From Mycobacterium sp. GA-2829 (GTDB lineage Bacteria > Actinomycetota > Actinomycetes > Mycobacteriales > Mycobacteriaceae), in NCBI RefSeq assembly GCF_001499965.1, contig NZ_LQIT01000012.1, positions 62,001 to 126,000 on the forward strand: a stretch of 64,000 nucleotides of DNA, in the 5' to 3' direction. Within the stretch, counting starts at the first letter, position 1. The number at the start of each line of letters is the position of its first letter. The translations under genes were made by a program, and so were the position numbers. Under the pieces are notes generated by a model that saw only the letters and a list, made by a program, of their open reading frames with translations, did not search any database and was not told the origin of the DNA. This document shows, piece by piece, positions 17,579 through 25,610 of the stretch.

Positions 17579-17585
17579 CCGAAAC

Positions 17586-17599
17586 TAGAACCTGTTCTA
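17586..17599. promoter_or_regulatory. KstR operator of the Rv3531c-3530c-3529c operon
   Basis: TAGAACCTGTTCTA, identical to the site at 4973-4986. It is 7 nt upstream of the first GTG of the minus-strand operon, in the 87-nt gap to the divergent IclR gene. Confidence 0.92.
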
Positions 17600-17640
17600 T
17601 CTCGACGTCAACGGTCGCGCCGGAACTAGTGTTTCATATT

Positions 17641-17657
17641 TGTACCGCAGAGGTACA
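17641..17657. promoter_or_regulatory. Palindrome ahead of the IclR-type regulator
   Basis: TGTACC-GCAGA-GGTACA is a 6-5-6 inverted repeat, with near-symmetric flanks (TT/AT), 8 nt upstream of the GTG at 17666. Position and symmetry suggest an autoregulatory operator for the IclR protein. Confidence 0.6.
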
Positions 17658-17665
17658 TTTCTGAC

Positions 17666-18574
17666 GTGACCACTGATCGGGCCGGCCGCCGGTCGCCGCC
17701 CACCCAGCGCGTCGTGGCGGTCCTCGAGTTCCTCGCTCGTTACCCGCATGAGCGCTTCACTCTGTCCGATCTGGCCCGACGCCTGGAGCTGAGCAAGCCG
17801 ACCTGCCTCGGCATTCTGACCACACTCGCCGATGCCGGATACCTGGTGCGAGACCCCCAGGACAAGTCCTACCGGTTGGGACCCGCCCTGATCGCGCTCG
17901 GTCACATCGCGCAGGAGGCGATGCGCGTCAGTCCCGCGGCGCGGGAGGAACTACGCCGCCTCTGCGCGGTTTCGGCCACGACCGCGGCGCTCTCCGCGGT
18001 GGTCGACGACCGCATCACCGTGCTCGACCTGGTGGCGCCGCCCGGCGTGCCACCGCCCGTTCAGGTGGGGCAGAGCTACCCGTTCGCACCGCCCGTGGGG
18101 TTGATGTTCGTGTTATGGGACGACGCCGCGGTGACGGCGTGGCTGGCCAAGCAACCGACCATCCCGCTGCGCACCGACGACGACCGCCTCGACCGGGTGA
18201 TCGCCGAATGCCGCACGGACGGGTACCTGGTGGAACGCCAGACACCGGCCGGGCAGCGGCTGTACGCGTTGATGGCGGGGATGTCGAGCACACTGCCGCA
18301 CGAGTTGCGGGCGCTGCTCGGGGAGATGGTGTCCGACATCGGCGAACGGGTGTACCTGCGCAGTGAGAACTCCGTAGCCGACGCCCGTCACCGGCACGAC
18401 ATCAGCGTGATCTCCGCACCGGTCTTCGATCAGCACCGCCGTCAGGCGATGGTGTTGTCCCTGCATGTCGGTCGTGCGCTCAGCGCCACCGAGATCACGC
18501 GGCGCGCCCGGCGGGTGGTGGCCGCCGCGGACGCCGTCACTCGCCAGCTCGGCGGCGCGAAACCCGCCTGGTAG
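17666..18574 (+). CDS. IclR-family transcriptional regulator
   Basis: A 302-residue regulator. The N-terminal winged helix-turn-helix covers about 12-70 (QRVVAVLEFLARYPHERFTLSDLARRLELSKPTCLGILTTLADAGYLVRD), and a GAF-like IclR effector domain follows. It starts at GTG 17666, divergent from the Rv3531c-like operon. The 87-nt gap holds both a KstR operator and a palindrome that may be its own site, so the sterol operon could have two layers of control. The effector is unknown. No counterpart at this position is recalled from M. tuberculosis. Confidence 0.88.
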   Translation: MTTDRAGRRSPPTQRVVAVLEFLARYPHERFTLSDLARRLELSKPTCLGILTTLADAGYLVRDPQDKSYRLGPALIALGHIAQEAMRVSPAAREELRRLCAVSATTAALSAVVDDRITVLDLVAPPGVPPPVQVGQSYPFAPPVGLMFVLWDDAAVTAWLAKQPTIPLRTDDDRLDRVIAECRTDGYLVERQTPAGQRLYALMAGMSSTLPHELRALLGEMVSDIGERVYLRSENSVADARHRHDISVISAPVFDQHRRQAMVLSLHVGRALSATEITRRARRVVAAADAVTRQLGGAKPAW

Positions 18575-18596
18575 ACGCCCGTTGCTGTACGGGGTT

Positions 18597-18622
18597 GTTT
18601 CACACCGCAAGGTGTCGGGTAT
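18597..18622 (+). promoter_or_regulatory. SigF-type promoter of the small exported protein
   Basis: GTTT (18597-18600), a 16-nt spacer and GGGTAT (18617-18622) match the mycobacterial SigF consensus GTTT-N15-17-GGGTAT exactly. The start of transcription would fall near 18629, leaving a leader of about 110 nt to the ATG at 18741. The spacer holds an ACACC-GCAA-GGTGT inverted repeat (18602-18615) that could be an operator. Confidence 0.75.
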
Positions 18623-18740
18623 CTGGATCGGCGTCAGGGGGGTCTTCGAGACGAACCGCCGAATAACGGCGGTCGGACGTGAACAACAAGTCGGTGCGTG
18701 CCGCCTCGTGCGGCGCCGCCACTGGACAAGGAGTTCATCG

Positions 18741-19145
18741 ATGAAGATCAAGACACTCGCGGTAACCTCCGCGATGGCCGGTGCGCTGGGGTTCGCGGCG
18801 TTGGGTATCGGCAGCGGTGTGGCACAAGCCGATCCGTATGGACCCAATCCGCATCCGCCGGTACCTGGTGACGACGTGTGGGTTCCGGGCGATCCGCCCG
18901 GGCACAACCCGTTCGGGCCGCCGGGGCAGGTCAAGAAGGATCCGTCCCTGGGCGTCGCGCCGAACCCGCTCTATGGGGTGCCACCGGGGCATTGGGACGA
19001 TCCGGCGTACTTCGGCATCCCGACGGTGTGGCTGCCACCGGGCATCCCGGGTGTGACGGAGCCGCTGCGGGTCGTGTTCAACCCGGCCGCGACGGCATGG
19101 GGTGTGTGGGTCAACGACGGTCTGTTCGTCCCCCTCCCCCGGTAG
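18741..19145 (+). CDS. Small exported Pro-rich protein
   Basis: A 134-residue protein with a Sec signal peptide (MKIKTLAVTSAMAGALGFAALG, cleavage after AQA near residue 30). The mature part is rich in Pro, Gly, Trp and Asp (GDPPGHNPFGPPGQ, GHWDDPAYFGIPTVWLPPG) with no Cys and no recognised domain. AAGGAG lies 8 nt before the ATG. A SigF-type promoter at 18597-18622 points to stationary-phase or stress expression. The upstream SigF site argues that it is a single-gene transcript; the next gene is convergent. Proteins of this type are found across mycobacteria, without known function. Confidence 0.8.
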   Translation: MKIKTLAVTSAMAGALGFAALGIGSGVAQADPYGPNPHPPVPGDDVWVPGDPPGHNPFGPPGQVKKDPSLGVAPNPLYGVPPGHWDDPAYFGIPTVWLPPGIPGVTEPLRVVFNPAATAWGVWVNDGLFVPLPR

Positions 19146-19199
19146 ACGGTTCGCGCGGCAGCCGCCCTGCGTTCGCGCAGGGCGGCTGTCTGCTGTCGC

Positions 19200-21284
19200 T
19201 CAGCTGACCGCGGCCAGCGCGAACGGCAGCACCTCGGATGCGCCGCCCGCCCGCACCACCCGCGCGGCCATGGTCAGCGTCCACCCGGTGTCGGCGAGGT
19301 CGTCGACGAGGAGCACGGGACCGTCCACGTCGACCGTCGGCGTCTCCCATGAATCAGCAAGTCCCGCAACGCGATACGCGGAGTTCGCCGCGGTCACCGG
19401 CCGCCGGCCCGGCCGGTACCGGAGCGTGCCGAGATCGGTGAGCCGCCCCAGTTCGGCGAGCCTGCGCGCCAGCGAGCCGATCAGCACCGGGTGGGTGTCG
19501 GAGTCCATCGCGAGCACCGCCACCGGCCGGGTCTGCCAATCCCACGCCGCCAGTACGTCGATGGCCGCGCGGACCACGTCGTCGGTGACCTCGCCGTCGG
19601 GTTCGTCGAGCACCCTGCGGAGCCGGGCGCCCCAGCCGAGGTCGGTCAGCCGGCCGATCACCCGGCCGGGCGCGGGGCCGTCGTTGATGCGTCCGCTCAG
19701 GTCGAGACCCAATTTGGCCAGCCCGGACGGCCACTGCTTACGCGGGCTGAGTTCGACGCCGGGCCGCATGAGCCTGCGGCGGGTGTCCTCGGCGGCGGCG
19801 GTGTCGACGTCGGCGGGCCATCGGTTGCCGGTGCAGTTGTCGCAGCGCCCGCAGCGATCGCCCTCGCGCAGCTCCGGATCGTCGAGTTGGCGCCGCAGGA
19901 ACGCCATCCGGCAGCCGTCGGTGCGCTGATAGTCGAGCATCGCCTGCTGTTCGCGGCGGCGCGCCTCGTCGAGTTTGCGGTAGCGCGGTTCGTCGTAGGT
20001 CCACGGCACGCCGGTGCCGACCCACCCGCCCTTCACCCGGCGCACGGCCCCGTCGACATCGAGGACCTTGAGCACCATCTCCAGCCTGCTGCGGTTGAGG
20101 TCCACCAGCGGTTCCAACGCCGGCGTGGACTGCGGGCGGTCGGTCTCGAGCGCATCGATCACGTTGCGCACCATGGGTTCCGACGGGAACGCCACCGAGG
20201 CGAAGTACCGCCACACCTCCTGGTCCTCCCGGCCGGGCAGCAGGATCACCTCGGCGCTGGAGGTGGCGCGGCCGGCGCGGCCCACCTGCTGGTAGTAGGC
20301 GATCGGCGACGAGGGCGCCCCAAGGTGGATCACGAAGCCGAGGTCGGGTTTGTCGAAGCCCATACCCAGCGCCGAGGTCGCGACCAGTGCCTTGACCCGG
20401 TTGCCCAGCAGGTCGGCCTCGAGCTGTTCGCGTTCGGTGGGATCGGTCGATCCGGTGTAGGCGGCGACGGTGTGGCCGTGTTCGCGCAGTAGGGCGGCGA
20501 TGTCGTGGGCCTGGGCGACGGTGAGGGTGTAGACGATGCCCGAGCCGGGCAGCTCGCCGAGGTGGGCGGCGATCCACGCCGCGCGCTGCGCGGGATTTCC
20601 GGCCTCGACGACGGACAGCCGCAGCGATTCGCGGTCGAGCCCGCCGCGCAGGACGAGGGTGTCCCGGCCGCCCACCCCGAGCTGGGCGGCCACGTCGTCG
20701 ACGACGCGGTCGTTGGCGGTCGCGGTGGTGGCGAGCACCGGGATGTCTTGTCCGAGTTCGCTGATCAGCGTGCGGATGCGCCGGTAGTCCGGGCGGAAGT
20801 CGTGCCCCCAGTCCGATACGCAGTGCGCCTCGTCGACGACGACGAGCCCGGCGTCGGCCGCCAGCGCGGGCAGCACGTTGTCACGGAAGTCGGGGTTGTT
20901 GAGCCGCTCGGGGCTGACCAGCAGGACGTCGAGGTCGCCGGCCTGCACCCGCGCGTGGATGTCGTCCCATTCGGCGACGTTGCCGGAGTTGATGGTGGCC
21001 GCCCGCACGCCGGCCCGTTCGGCGGCGGCGACCTGGTTGCGCATCAGCGCGAGCAGCGGGGACACGATCACCGTCGGTCCGCGACCCGCGGAGCGCAGCA
21101 GCTTGGCGGAGATGAAGTACACCGCGGACTTACCCCACCCCGTGCGCTGCACGACCAGTGCCTGGCGGCGGTGGATGACCAGCGCCTCGATCGCGGTCCA
21201 CTGGTCGTCGCGCAGGAGTGCCCGTGGGCCTGCGAGTTGTTCGAGGAGCGCCTGGGCGTCGTCACGAGTCGGCATGGCACCCAT
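19200..21284 (-). CDS. RecQ-family DNA helicase with C-terminal phosphoribosyltransferase-like domain
   Basis: A 694-residue protein. The helicase core shows Walker A TGWGKSAVYF, the DEAH box VVDEAHCVSDWGHDFRPDY, TTATAN (motif III) and the motif VI region QQVGRAGRA. A zinc-binding cluster of RecQ follows (CRMAFLRR...CGRCDNC). The C-terminus is unusual: VLLVDDLADTGWTL at about 657-670 is the PRPP-binding loop of phosphoribosyltransferases, with a further Rossmann-like segment before it. It would unwind DNA 3'-5'; the PRTase part may bind a nucleotide or be enzymatic. It lies 18 nt downstream of the HlyIII gene and convergent with the small exported protein. Confidence 0.9.
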   Translation of the reverse strand: MGAMPTRDDAQALLEQLAGPRALLRDDQWTAIEALVIHRRQALVVQRTGWGKSAVYFISAKLLRSAGRGPTVIVSPLLALMRNQVAAAERAGVRAATINSGNVAEWDDIHARVQAGDLDVLLVSPERLNNPDFRDNVLPALAADAGLVVVDEAHCVSDWGHDFRPDYRRIRTLISELGQDIPVLATTATANDRVVDDVAAQLGVGGRDTLVLRGGLDRESLRLSVVEAGNPAQRAAWIAAHLGELPGSGIVYTLTVAQAHDIAALLREHGHTVAAYTGSTDPTEREQLEADLLGNRVKALVATSALGMGFDKPDLGFVIHLGAPSSPIAYYQQVGRAGRATSSAEVILLPGREDQEVWRYFASVAFPSEPMVRNVIDALETDRPQSTPALEPLVDLNRSRLEMVLKVLDVDGAVRRVKGGWVGTGVPWTYDEPRYRKLDEARRREQQAMLDYQRTDGCRMAFLRRQLDDPELREGDRCGRCDNCTGNRWPADVDTAAAEDTRRRLMRPGVELSPRKQWPSGLAKLGLDLSGRINDGPAPGRVIGRLTDLGWGARLRRVLDEPDGEVTDDVVRAAIDVLAAWDWQTRPVAVLAMDSDTHPVLIGSLARRLAELGRLTDLGTLRYRPGRRPVTAANSAYRVAGLADSWETPTVDVDGPVLLVDDLADTGWTLTMAARVVRAGGASEVLPFALAAVS

Positions 21285-21302
21285 CGTGCCGGGTGGGTCC
21301 GA

Positions 21303-21965
21303 CTACGGGATGACCAGCCAGATGGCGGCGAAGTGGCAGATCGCCGCGGCGGCGGTGAACGCGTGGAAGAACTCGTGGTGAGCGAAGGTGGCGGGCCACG
21401 GGTTGGGCCAGCGCGCCCCGTAGAAGACCGCGCCCAGGTTGTAGAGGACCGCGCCGGCGATCAGCAGGGCGACGACGGTGAGGCCGGCGCCGATCAGCAG
21501 CGTCTCGGCGAACAGCACCGCCACATACCCGAGCAGCAGATACAGCGGTACCCCGACCCAGCGGGGCGCGGACGGCCAGCACATCTTGAGCGTCACCCCG
21601 GCCACGGCGCCCGTCCACACGATCACCAGCATCGTGGTGCCGGCATCGGGCGGCATGGCCAACACCGCGAACGGGGTGTACGTGGCAGCGATGAACACGA
21701 AGATCACCGAGTGGTCGACGCGCATCATCCACTTCTGGGCGGCCACCGACGTCCAGTGCACGCGGTGATAGGTCGCGCTCACCGTGAACATCGTGACGAT
21801 CGCGACCACATAGACCAGCGCCGCCCAACCGGCCCTGGCCGAGCCGGTGCCGCTCCACGCCGCCGAGACCAACACCGCCCCGGCCACGACCGCGACCACC
21901 GCGGAGACGAGATGGATCAACCCGCGTGCTCGCGGGCGGGCGATCACCTGCACTCGCGTCGTCAC
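21303..21965 (-). CDS. Hemolysin III / TrhA family membrane protein
   Basis: A 220-residue protein with seven predicted transmembrane helices. The metal-site residues of the HlyIII/PAQR superfamily are present: FTVSATYHRVHW, RVDHSVIFVFIAATYTPF and AHHEFFHAFTAAAAICHF. Members affect membrane homeostasis; the haemolysin name is historical. It starts at GTG 21965, 150 nt from the divergent DedA gene, and precedes the RecQ gene by 18 nt. It has no evident link to sterol catabolism. Confidence 0.88.
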   Translation of the reverse strand: MTTRVQVIARPRARGLIHLVSAVVAVVAGAVLVSAAWSGTGSARAGWAALVYVVAIVTMFTVSATYHRVHWTSVAAQKWMMRVDHSVIFVFIAATYTPFAVLAMPPDAGTTMLVIVWTGAVAGVTLKMCWPSAPRWVGVPLYLLLGYVAVLFAETLLIGAGLTVVALLIAGAVLYNLGAVFYGARWPNPWPATFAHHEFFHAFTAAAAICHFAAIWLVIP

Positions 21966-22115
21966 GACATCTCCGATATCGCGGTGAGGCCGTCGCTGAG
22001 GCGACGGCGCACCGCACAGACTACCGGCACGCGGCCGTGGTCATACGCCGAATCGCCGAACGACGGCGGACTACCCCGAGGTTTGCTGACCAGCCGTTTC
22101 CCTATTGTCGAGGGT

Positions 22116-22745
22116 ATGGACGTCGCCGCCGCCCCGGAGATCGGAGGGATCGCCGGGTGGGCGGTCCAGTTGATGGAGAAGCTGGGCGGCATCGGGGCGG
22201 GCATCGCGATCGCCGCGGAGAACGTCTTCCCTCCCCTGCCCAGCGAGGTCATCCTGCCGCTGGCCGGGTTCGCGGCTGCGCGCGGCGACATCACGGTCGC
22301 CGAGGCGATCGCCGGCAGCACCGCGGGTTCGGTCGTCGGCGCGCTGCTGCTCTACCTCGTCGGCGTGGCTTTCGGCCGCGACCGGCTCTACCGACTGGCC
22401 GACCGCATCCCGTTGTTTTCTGCCGAAGACCTGGGCAAGAGCGAGGACTGGTTCCAGCGGCACGGCTCCAAGGCGGTGCTGTTCGGGCGCATGATCCCGG
22501 TGGTGCGCAGCCTCGTCTCGGTGCCCGCCGGGCTCGAACGCATGCCGATCCTGCGCTTCATCGCGCTGACCGCGGTCGGCAGCGCCATCTGGAACACCGC
22601 GCTCATCGTGGCGGGCTACCACCTCGGCGACCGCTGGGAGGCGGTGTCCGGTTGGGCGTCGCGCTATCAGCTCGTCGTGTTCGCCGCGGTCGGTGTCGCG
22701 GTCGCGTTCTGGCTCTTCCGACGGGTCCGCGCCCGCTCCGCCTAA
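22116..22745 (+). CDS. DedA/SNARE-associated family membrane protein
   Basis: A 209-residue DedA-family protein ([39 protein letters not shown], Gly-rich helices). DedA proteins are undecaprenyl-phosphate or phospholipid flippase-like transporters. The frame is open far upstream, but the ATG at 22116 gives the family N-terminus. Its TAA overlaps the convergent hsaF stop by 3 nt (22743-22744 shared). A role in recycling the lipid carrier for surface polysaccharides is known for the family but not linked to this locus. Confidence 0.88.
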   Translation: MDVAAAPEIGGIAGWAVQLMEKLGGIGAGIAIAAENVFPPLPSEVILPLAGFAAARGDITVAEAIAGSTAGSVVGALLLYLVGVAFGRDRLYRLADRIPLFSAEDLGKSEDWFQRHGSKAVLFGRMIPVVRSLVSVPAGLERMPILRFIALTAVGSAIWNTALIVAGYHLGDRWEAVSGWASRYQLVVFAAVGVAVAFWLFRRVRARSA

Positions 22746-23797
22746 GCCGTTGCGCCGGCGTCCTGTTCGCGCTTGATCTCCAGCGCGATGTCGATCAGCT
22801 GGTCCTCCTGGCCGCCGATCAGCTTGCGCTGCCCGGCCCGGTGCAGCAGCTGGTGCGCGGGCACCCCGTACCGCTCTGACTGCCGGATCGCGTGCTTGAG
22901 GAAGCTGGAGTACACGCCCGAGTAGCCCATGATGAGCGCGTTGCGGTCGAGCAGGCATTCGGCGGGCATCGCGGGGGCGACGACCTCTTCGGCCGCGTCG
23001 GCGATGTCGAAGAAGTCGATACCGGTCTTGACGCCGATCTTGTCGAACACCCCGATGAGCGCCTCGACCGGCGCATTGCCTGCACCGGCGCCGAAGCGGC
23101 GGCACGAACCGTCGATCTGCTTGGCGCCGGCACGCACCGCCTCGACCGAATTCGCCACGCCCAGACCGAGATTCTCGTGGCCGTGGAAACCGACCTGGGC
23201 GTCGTCGCCCAGCTCGGCGACCAACGCGGCCACCCGGTCGCGCACGCCCTCGAGTACCAGCGCGCCCGCGGAGTCGACGACGTAGACGCACTGGCAGCCG
23301 GCGTCGGCCATGATGCGCGCCTGCTTGGCGAGCTTCTCCGGCGGGATGGTGTGGCTCATCATCAGGAAGCCGACGGTCTCCAGGCCGAGTTCGCGGGCCA
23401 ACCCGAAGTGCTGGATCGACACGTCGGCCTCGGTGCAGTGGGTCGCGATCCGGCAGATGGATCCGCCGTTGTTCTGCGCCTCCTTGATGTCCTCCTTGGT
23501 GCCCACCCCGGGCAGCATGAGAAAGGCGATCTTGGCTTCCTTGGCGGTCTCGGCCGCGAGCTTGATCAGTTCCTGCTCAGGGGTTTTCGAGAATCCGTAG
23601 TTGAAGCTCGAACCGCCGAGGCCGTCGCCGTGGGTCACCTCGATCACCGGCACACCCGCGGTGTCGAGTGCGGCGACGATGGCCCCCACCTCGTCCTTGG
23701 TGAACTGGTGCCGTTTGTGGTGGGACCCGTCGCGCAGCGACGTGTCCGTCATGCGAACGTCCCAGATCGGGTCGAAGAAGATGTCTTTGGTGCTCAT
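22742..23797 (-). CDS. hsaF: 4-hydroxy-2-oxovalerate (4-hydroxy-2-oxohexanoate) aldolase HsaF
   Basis: A 351-residue DRE-TIM aldolase (Rv3534c-like). The metal and substrate signature [16 protein letters not shown] is at residues 16-31, with a second metal-ligand His in [12 protein letters not shown]. It cleaves 4-hydroxy-2-oxohexanoate from steroid A/B-ring degradation into pyruvate and propanal, and channels the aldehyde to HsaG. It overlaps hsaG by 4 nt (ATGA). With hsaG and hsaE it forms one operon transcribed from the kstD-hsaE intergenic region with its KstR operator. Confidence 0.95.
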   Translation of the reverse strand: MSTKDIFFDPIWDVRMTDTSLRDGSHHKRHQFTKDEVGAIVAALDTAGVPVIEVTHGDGLGGSSFNYGFSKTPEQELIKLAAETAKEAKIAFLMLPGVGTKEDIKEAQNNGGSICRIATHCTEADVSIQHFGLARELGLETVGFLMMSHTIPPEKLAKQARIMADAGCQCVYVVDSAGALVLEGVRDRVAALVAELGDDAQVGFHGHENLGLGVANSVEAVRAGAKQIDGSCRRFGAGAGNAPVEALIGVFDKIGVKTGIDFFDIADAAEEVVAPAMPAECLLDRNALIMGYSGVYSSFLKHAIRQSERYGVPAHQLLHRAGQRKLIGGQEDQLIDIALEIKREQDAGATA

Positions 23798-24726
23798 GCC
23801 TGTGCACCTCCTGCCAGAGAGAGGGATTCCTTCGCGATCTCCTCGCCGACCTTGGCCGCGGCCGCGGTCATGATGTCGAGGTTGCCCGCGTACGGCGGCA
23901 GGTAGTCGCCTGCGCCTTCGACCTCCACGAACGTCGTCACGACGGCCTGTCCGCCGGAGTTGATCGAGGGGTCGTCGAACTGGGGGTCGTTGAGCAGCCG
24001 GTAACCGGGCACGTACGTCTGCACCTCGGCGACGACGTCGCGGATCGACTGGGCGATCGCGTCCCGGTCGGCGTCCTCGGGGATGGCGCAGAAGATGGTG
24101 TCGCGCATGATCATCGGCGGATCGGCGGGGTTGAGGATGATGATCGCCTTACCGCGCTGCGCGCCGCCGATCGTCTCCACGCCCTTGCTGGTGGTCTTGG
24201 TGAACTCGTCGATGTTGGCCCGGGTGCCGGGGCCCGCCGAACTCGACGACACGCTGGCGACGATCTCCGCGTACGGCACCGCCGAACCCTGCTCGGCGAC
24301 GGCCCGCGACACCGCGTAGACGATCGGGATGGTGGCCTGGCCACCGCAGGTGATCATGTTGACGTTCGGCGCGTTGAGATGCTCACGCAGGTTGGCGGGC
24401 GGGATCACCGCCGGGCCCACCGCCGCGGGGGTGAGGTCGATGGCGCGGATGCCCGCCTCCTCGTAGCGGGGCGCAGCCGCCTTGTGCACGTAGGCACTGG
24501 TCGCCTCGAAGACGAGATCGGGCTTTTCGTCCTGGGCGAGCAGCCAGTCCACGCCTTCATGCGACGTCTCCAGGCCGAGTTTGCGCGCCCGGGCCAGACC
24601 CTCGGATTCGGGGTCGATGCCGATCATCCAGCGCGGTTCGAGGTAGTCGGACCGCTGGAGCTTGTACAGCAGGTCGGTGCTGATGTTGCCGGACCCGACG
24701 ATCGCGACTTGAAGCTTCTCCGGCAT
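23794..24726 (-). CDS. hsaG: Acylating propanal/acetaldehyde dehydrogenase HsaG
   Basis: A 310-residue enzyme (Rv3535c-like). The NAD-binding motif GSGNIST is at residues 11-17 and the catalytic Cys lies in [10 protein letters not shown]. It oxidises propanal to propionyl-CoA (acetaldehyde to acetyl-CoA) in complex with HsaF. It overlaps hsaF by 4 nt and follows hsaE by 25 nt; a short 6-4-6 hairpin (24751-24766) sits at the hsaE/hsaG junction. Confidence 0.95.
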   Translation of the reverse strand: MPEKLQVAIVGSGNISTDLLYKLQRSDYLEPRWMIGIDPESEGLARARKLGLETSHEGVDWLLAQDEKPDLVFEATSAYVHKAAAPRYEEAGIRAIDLTPAAVGPAVIPPANLREHLNAPNVNMITCGGQATIPIVYAVSRAVAEQGSAVPYAEIVASVSSSSAGPGTRANIDEFTKTTSKGVETIGGAQRGKAIIILNPADPPMIMRDTIFCAIPEDADRDAIAQSIRDVVAEVQTYVPGYRLLNDPQFDDPSINSGGQAVVTTFVEVEGAGDYLPPYAGNLDIMTAAAAKVGEEIAKESLSLAGGAQA

Positions 24727-24751
24727 ATGCCTCTCCCTGGACTCGAAAAGC

Positions 24752-25537
24752 TCACTCGAAAGTGAGTTGGACTGAACCTAACCCGGCGAAGTCGGCGACG
24801 AAATGGCTCCCGGGAGGTGCATCTATCGCACGCGTGCAGGAGCCCGGCAGCACGATGTCGCCTGCCTTGAGCCGGACCCCGAAACTCTCGACCTTGCGGG
24901 CCAACCACGCCACGGCGGTGACCGGATTGCCCAGCACCGCATCGCTGCGGCCCTCGGCGACGGTCTCACCGTTGTTGGTCAGCACGGCGTCGATGGACTT
25001 GATGTCGATGTCCTTCGGCGACACTCGGGCCTCGCCGAGCACCCACCCCGCCGACGAGGCGTTGTCGGCGATCGTGTCGCACAGCTTGATCTTCCAGTCG
25101 GTGATCCGGGTGTCGATGAGCTCGATCGCCGGGGCGAACGCGGCGGTGGCCGCGAGCACGTCCTCCTCGGTGCACCCGGCGCCGGGCAGATCGTCGGCGA
25201 GGATGAAACCCACCTCGACCTCGACGCGCGGGTAGAGGTAGTTGGCGCTCTTGACCGGCTTGTCCTCGTAGACCTGCATGCCGTCGAGCAGGTGGCCGTA
25301 GTCGGGTTCGTCGACGCCCATCATCTTCTGCATCGCCTCCGAGGAGAGGCCGACCTTGTGGCCGATCACCCGGGCGCCCTCGGCGACTTTCTGGCGGATG
25401 TTGATCAGCTGGATCTCGTAAGCGTCCACCACGTCGATGTCGGGGTGGCCGTCGGTGAGAGGTTTCATCGGCACCCGGCTGCGCTCGGCCTGGGCAAGGT
25501 CTGCGGCGAGCTGCTCACGGAGATCGGAACTGAGCAT
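24752..25537 (-). CDS. hsaE: 2-hydroxyhexa-2,4-dienoate hydratase HsaE
   Basis: A 261-residue MhpD/FAH-superfamily hydratase (Rv3536c-like). Family motifs [23 protein letters not shown] and [15 protein letters not shown] carry the acidic metal ligands. It hydrates 2-hydroxyhexa-2,4-dienoate, released from the steroid A/B rings by HsaD, to 4-hydroxy-2-oxohexanoate for HsaF. It is first in the hsaE-hsaG-hsaF operon. The divergent kstD begins 73 nt away across a single KstR operator. Confidence 0.94.
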   Translation of the reverse strand: MLSSDLREQLAADLAQAERSRVPMKPLTDGHPDIDVVDAYEIQLINIRQKVAEGARVIGHKVGLSSEAMQKMMGVDEPDYGHLLDGMQVYEDKPVKSANYLYPRVEVEVGFILADDLPGAGCTEEDVLAATAAFAPAIELIDTRITDWKIKLCDTIADNASSAGWVLGEARVSPKDIDIKSIDAVLTNNGETVAEGRSDAVLGNPVTAVAWLARKVESFGVRLKAGDIVLPGSCTRAIDAPPGSHFVADFAGLGSVQLTFE

Positions 25538-25595
25538 CTAGGTGAAGTCCCCTCGTTTCGTCGACCGGCACAGTTGTGGGTCGGCCGGGCAATTC

Positions 25596-25609
25596 TATAA
25601 CGTGTTCTA
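25596..25609. promoter_or_regulatory. KstR operator between hsaE and kstD
   Basis: TATAACGTGTTCTA fits TnnAACnnGTTnnA. It ends one base before the kstD ATG (25611) and lies 58 nt from the hsaE start, so one site can control both operons. Its first six bases (TATAAC) could double as the kstD -10 element. Confidence 0.9.
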
Positions 25610-25610
25610 C

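Noticed and set aside
20505..22115. Upstream extension of the DedA frame to give a 746-residue protein
   Set aside because: The extension is antisense to RecQ and HlyIII and is low-complexity; the DedA family start fits the ATG at 22116.
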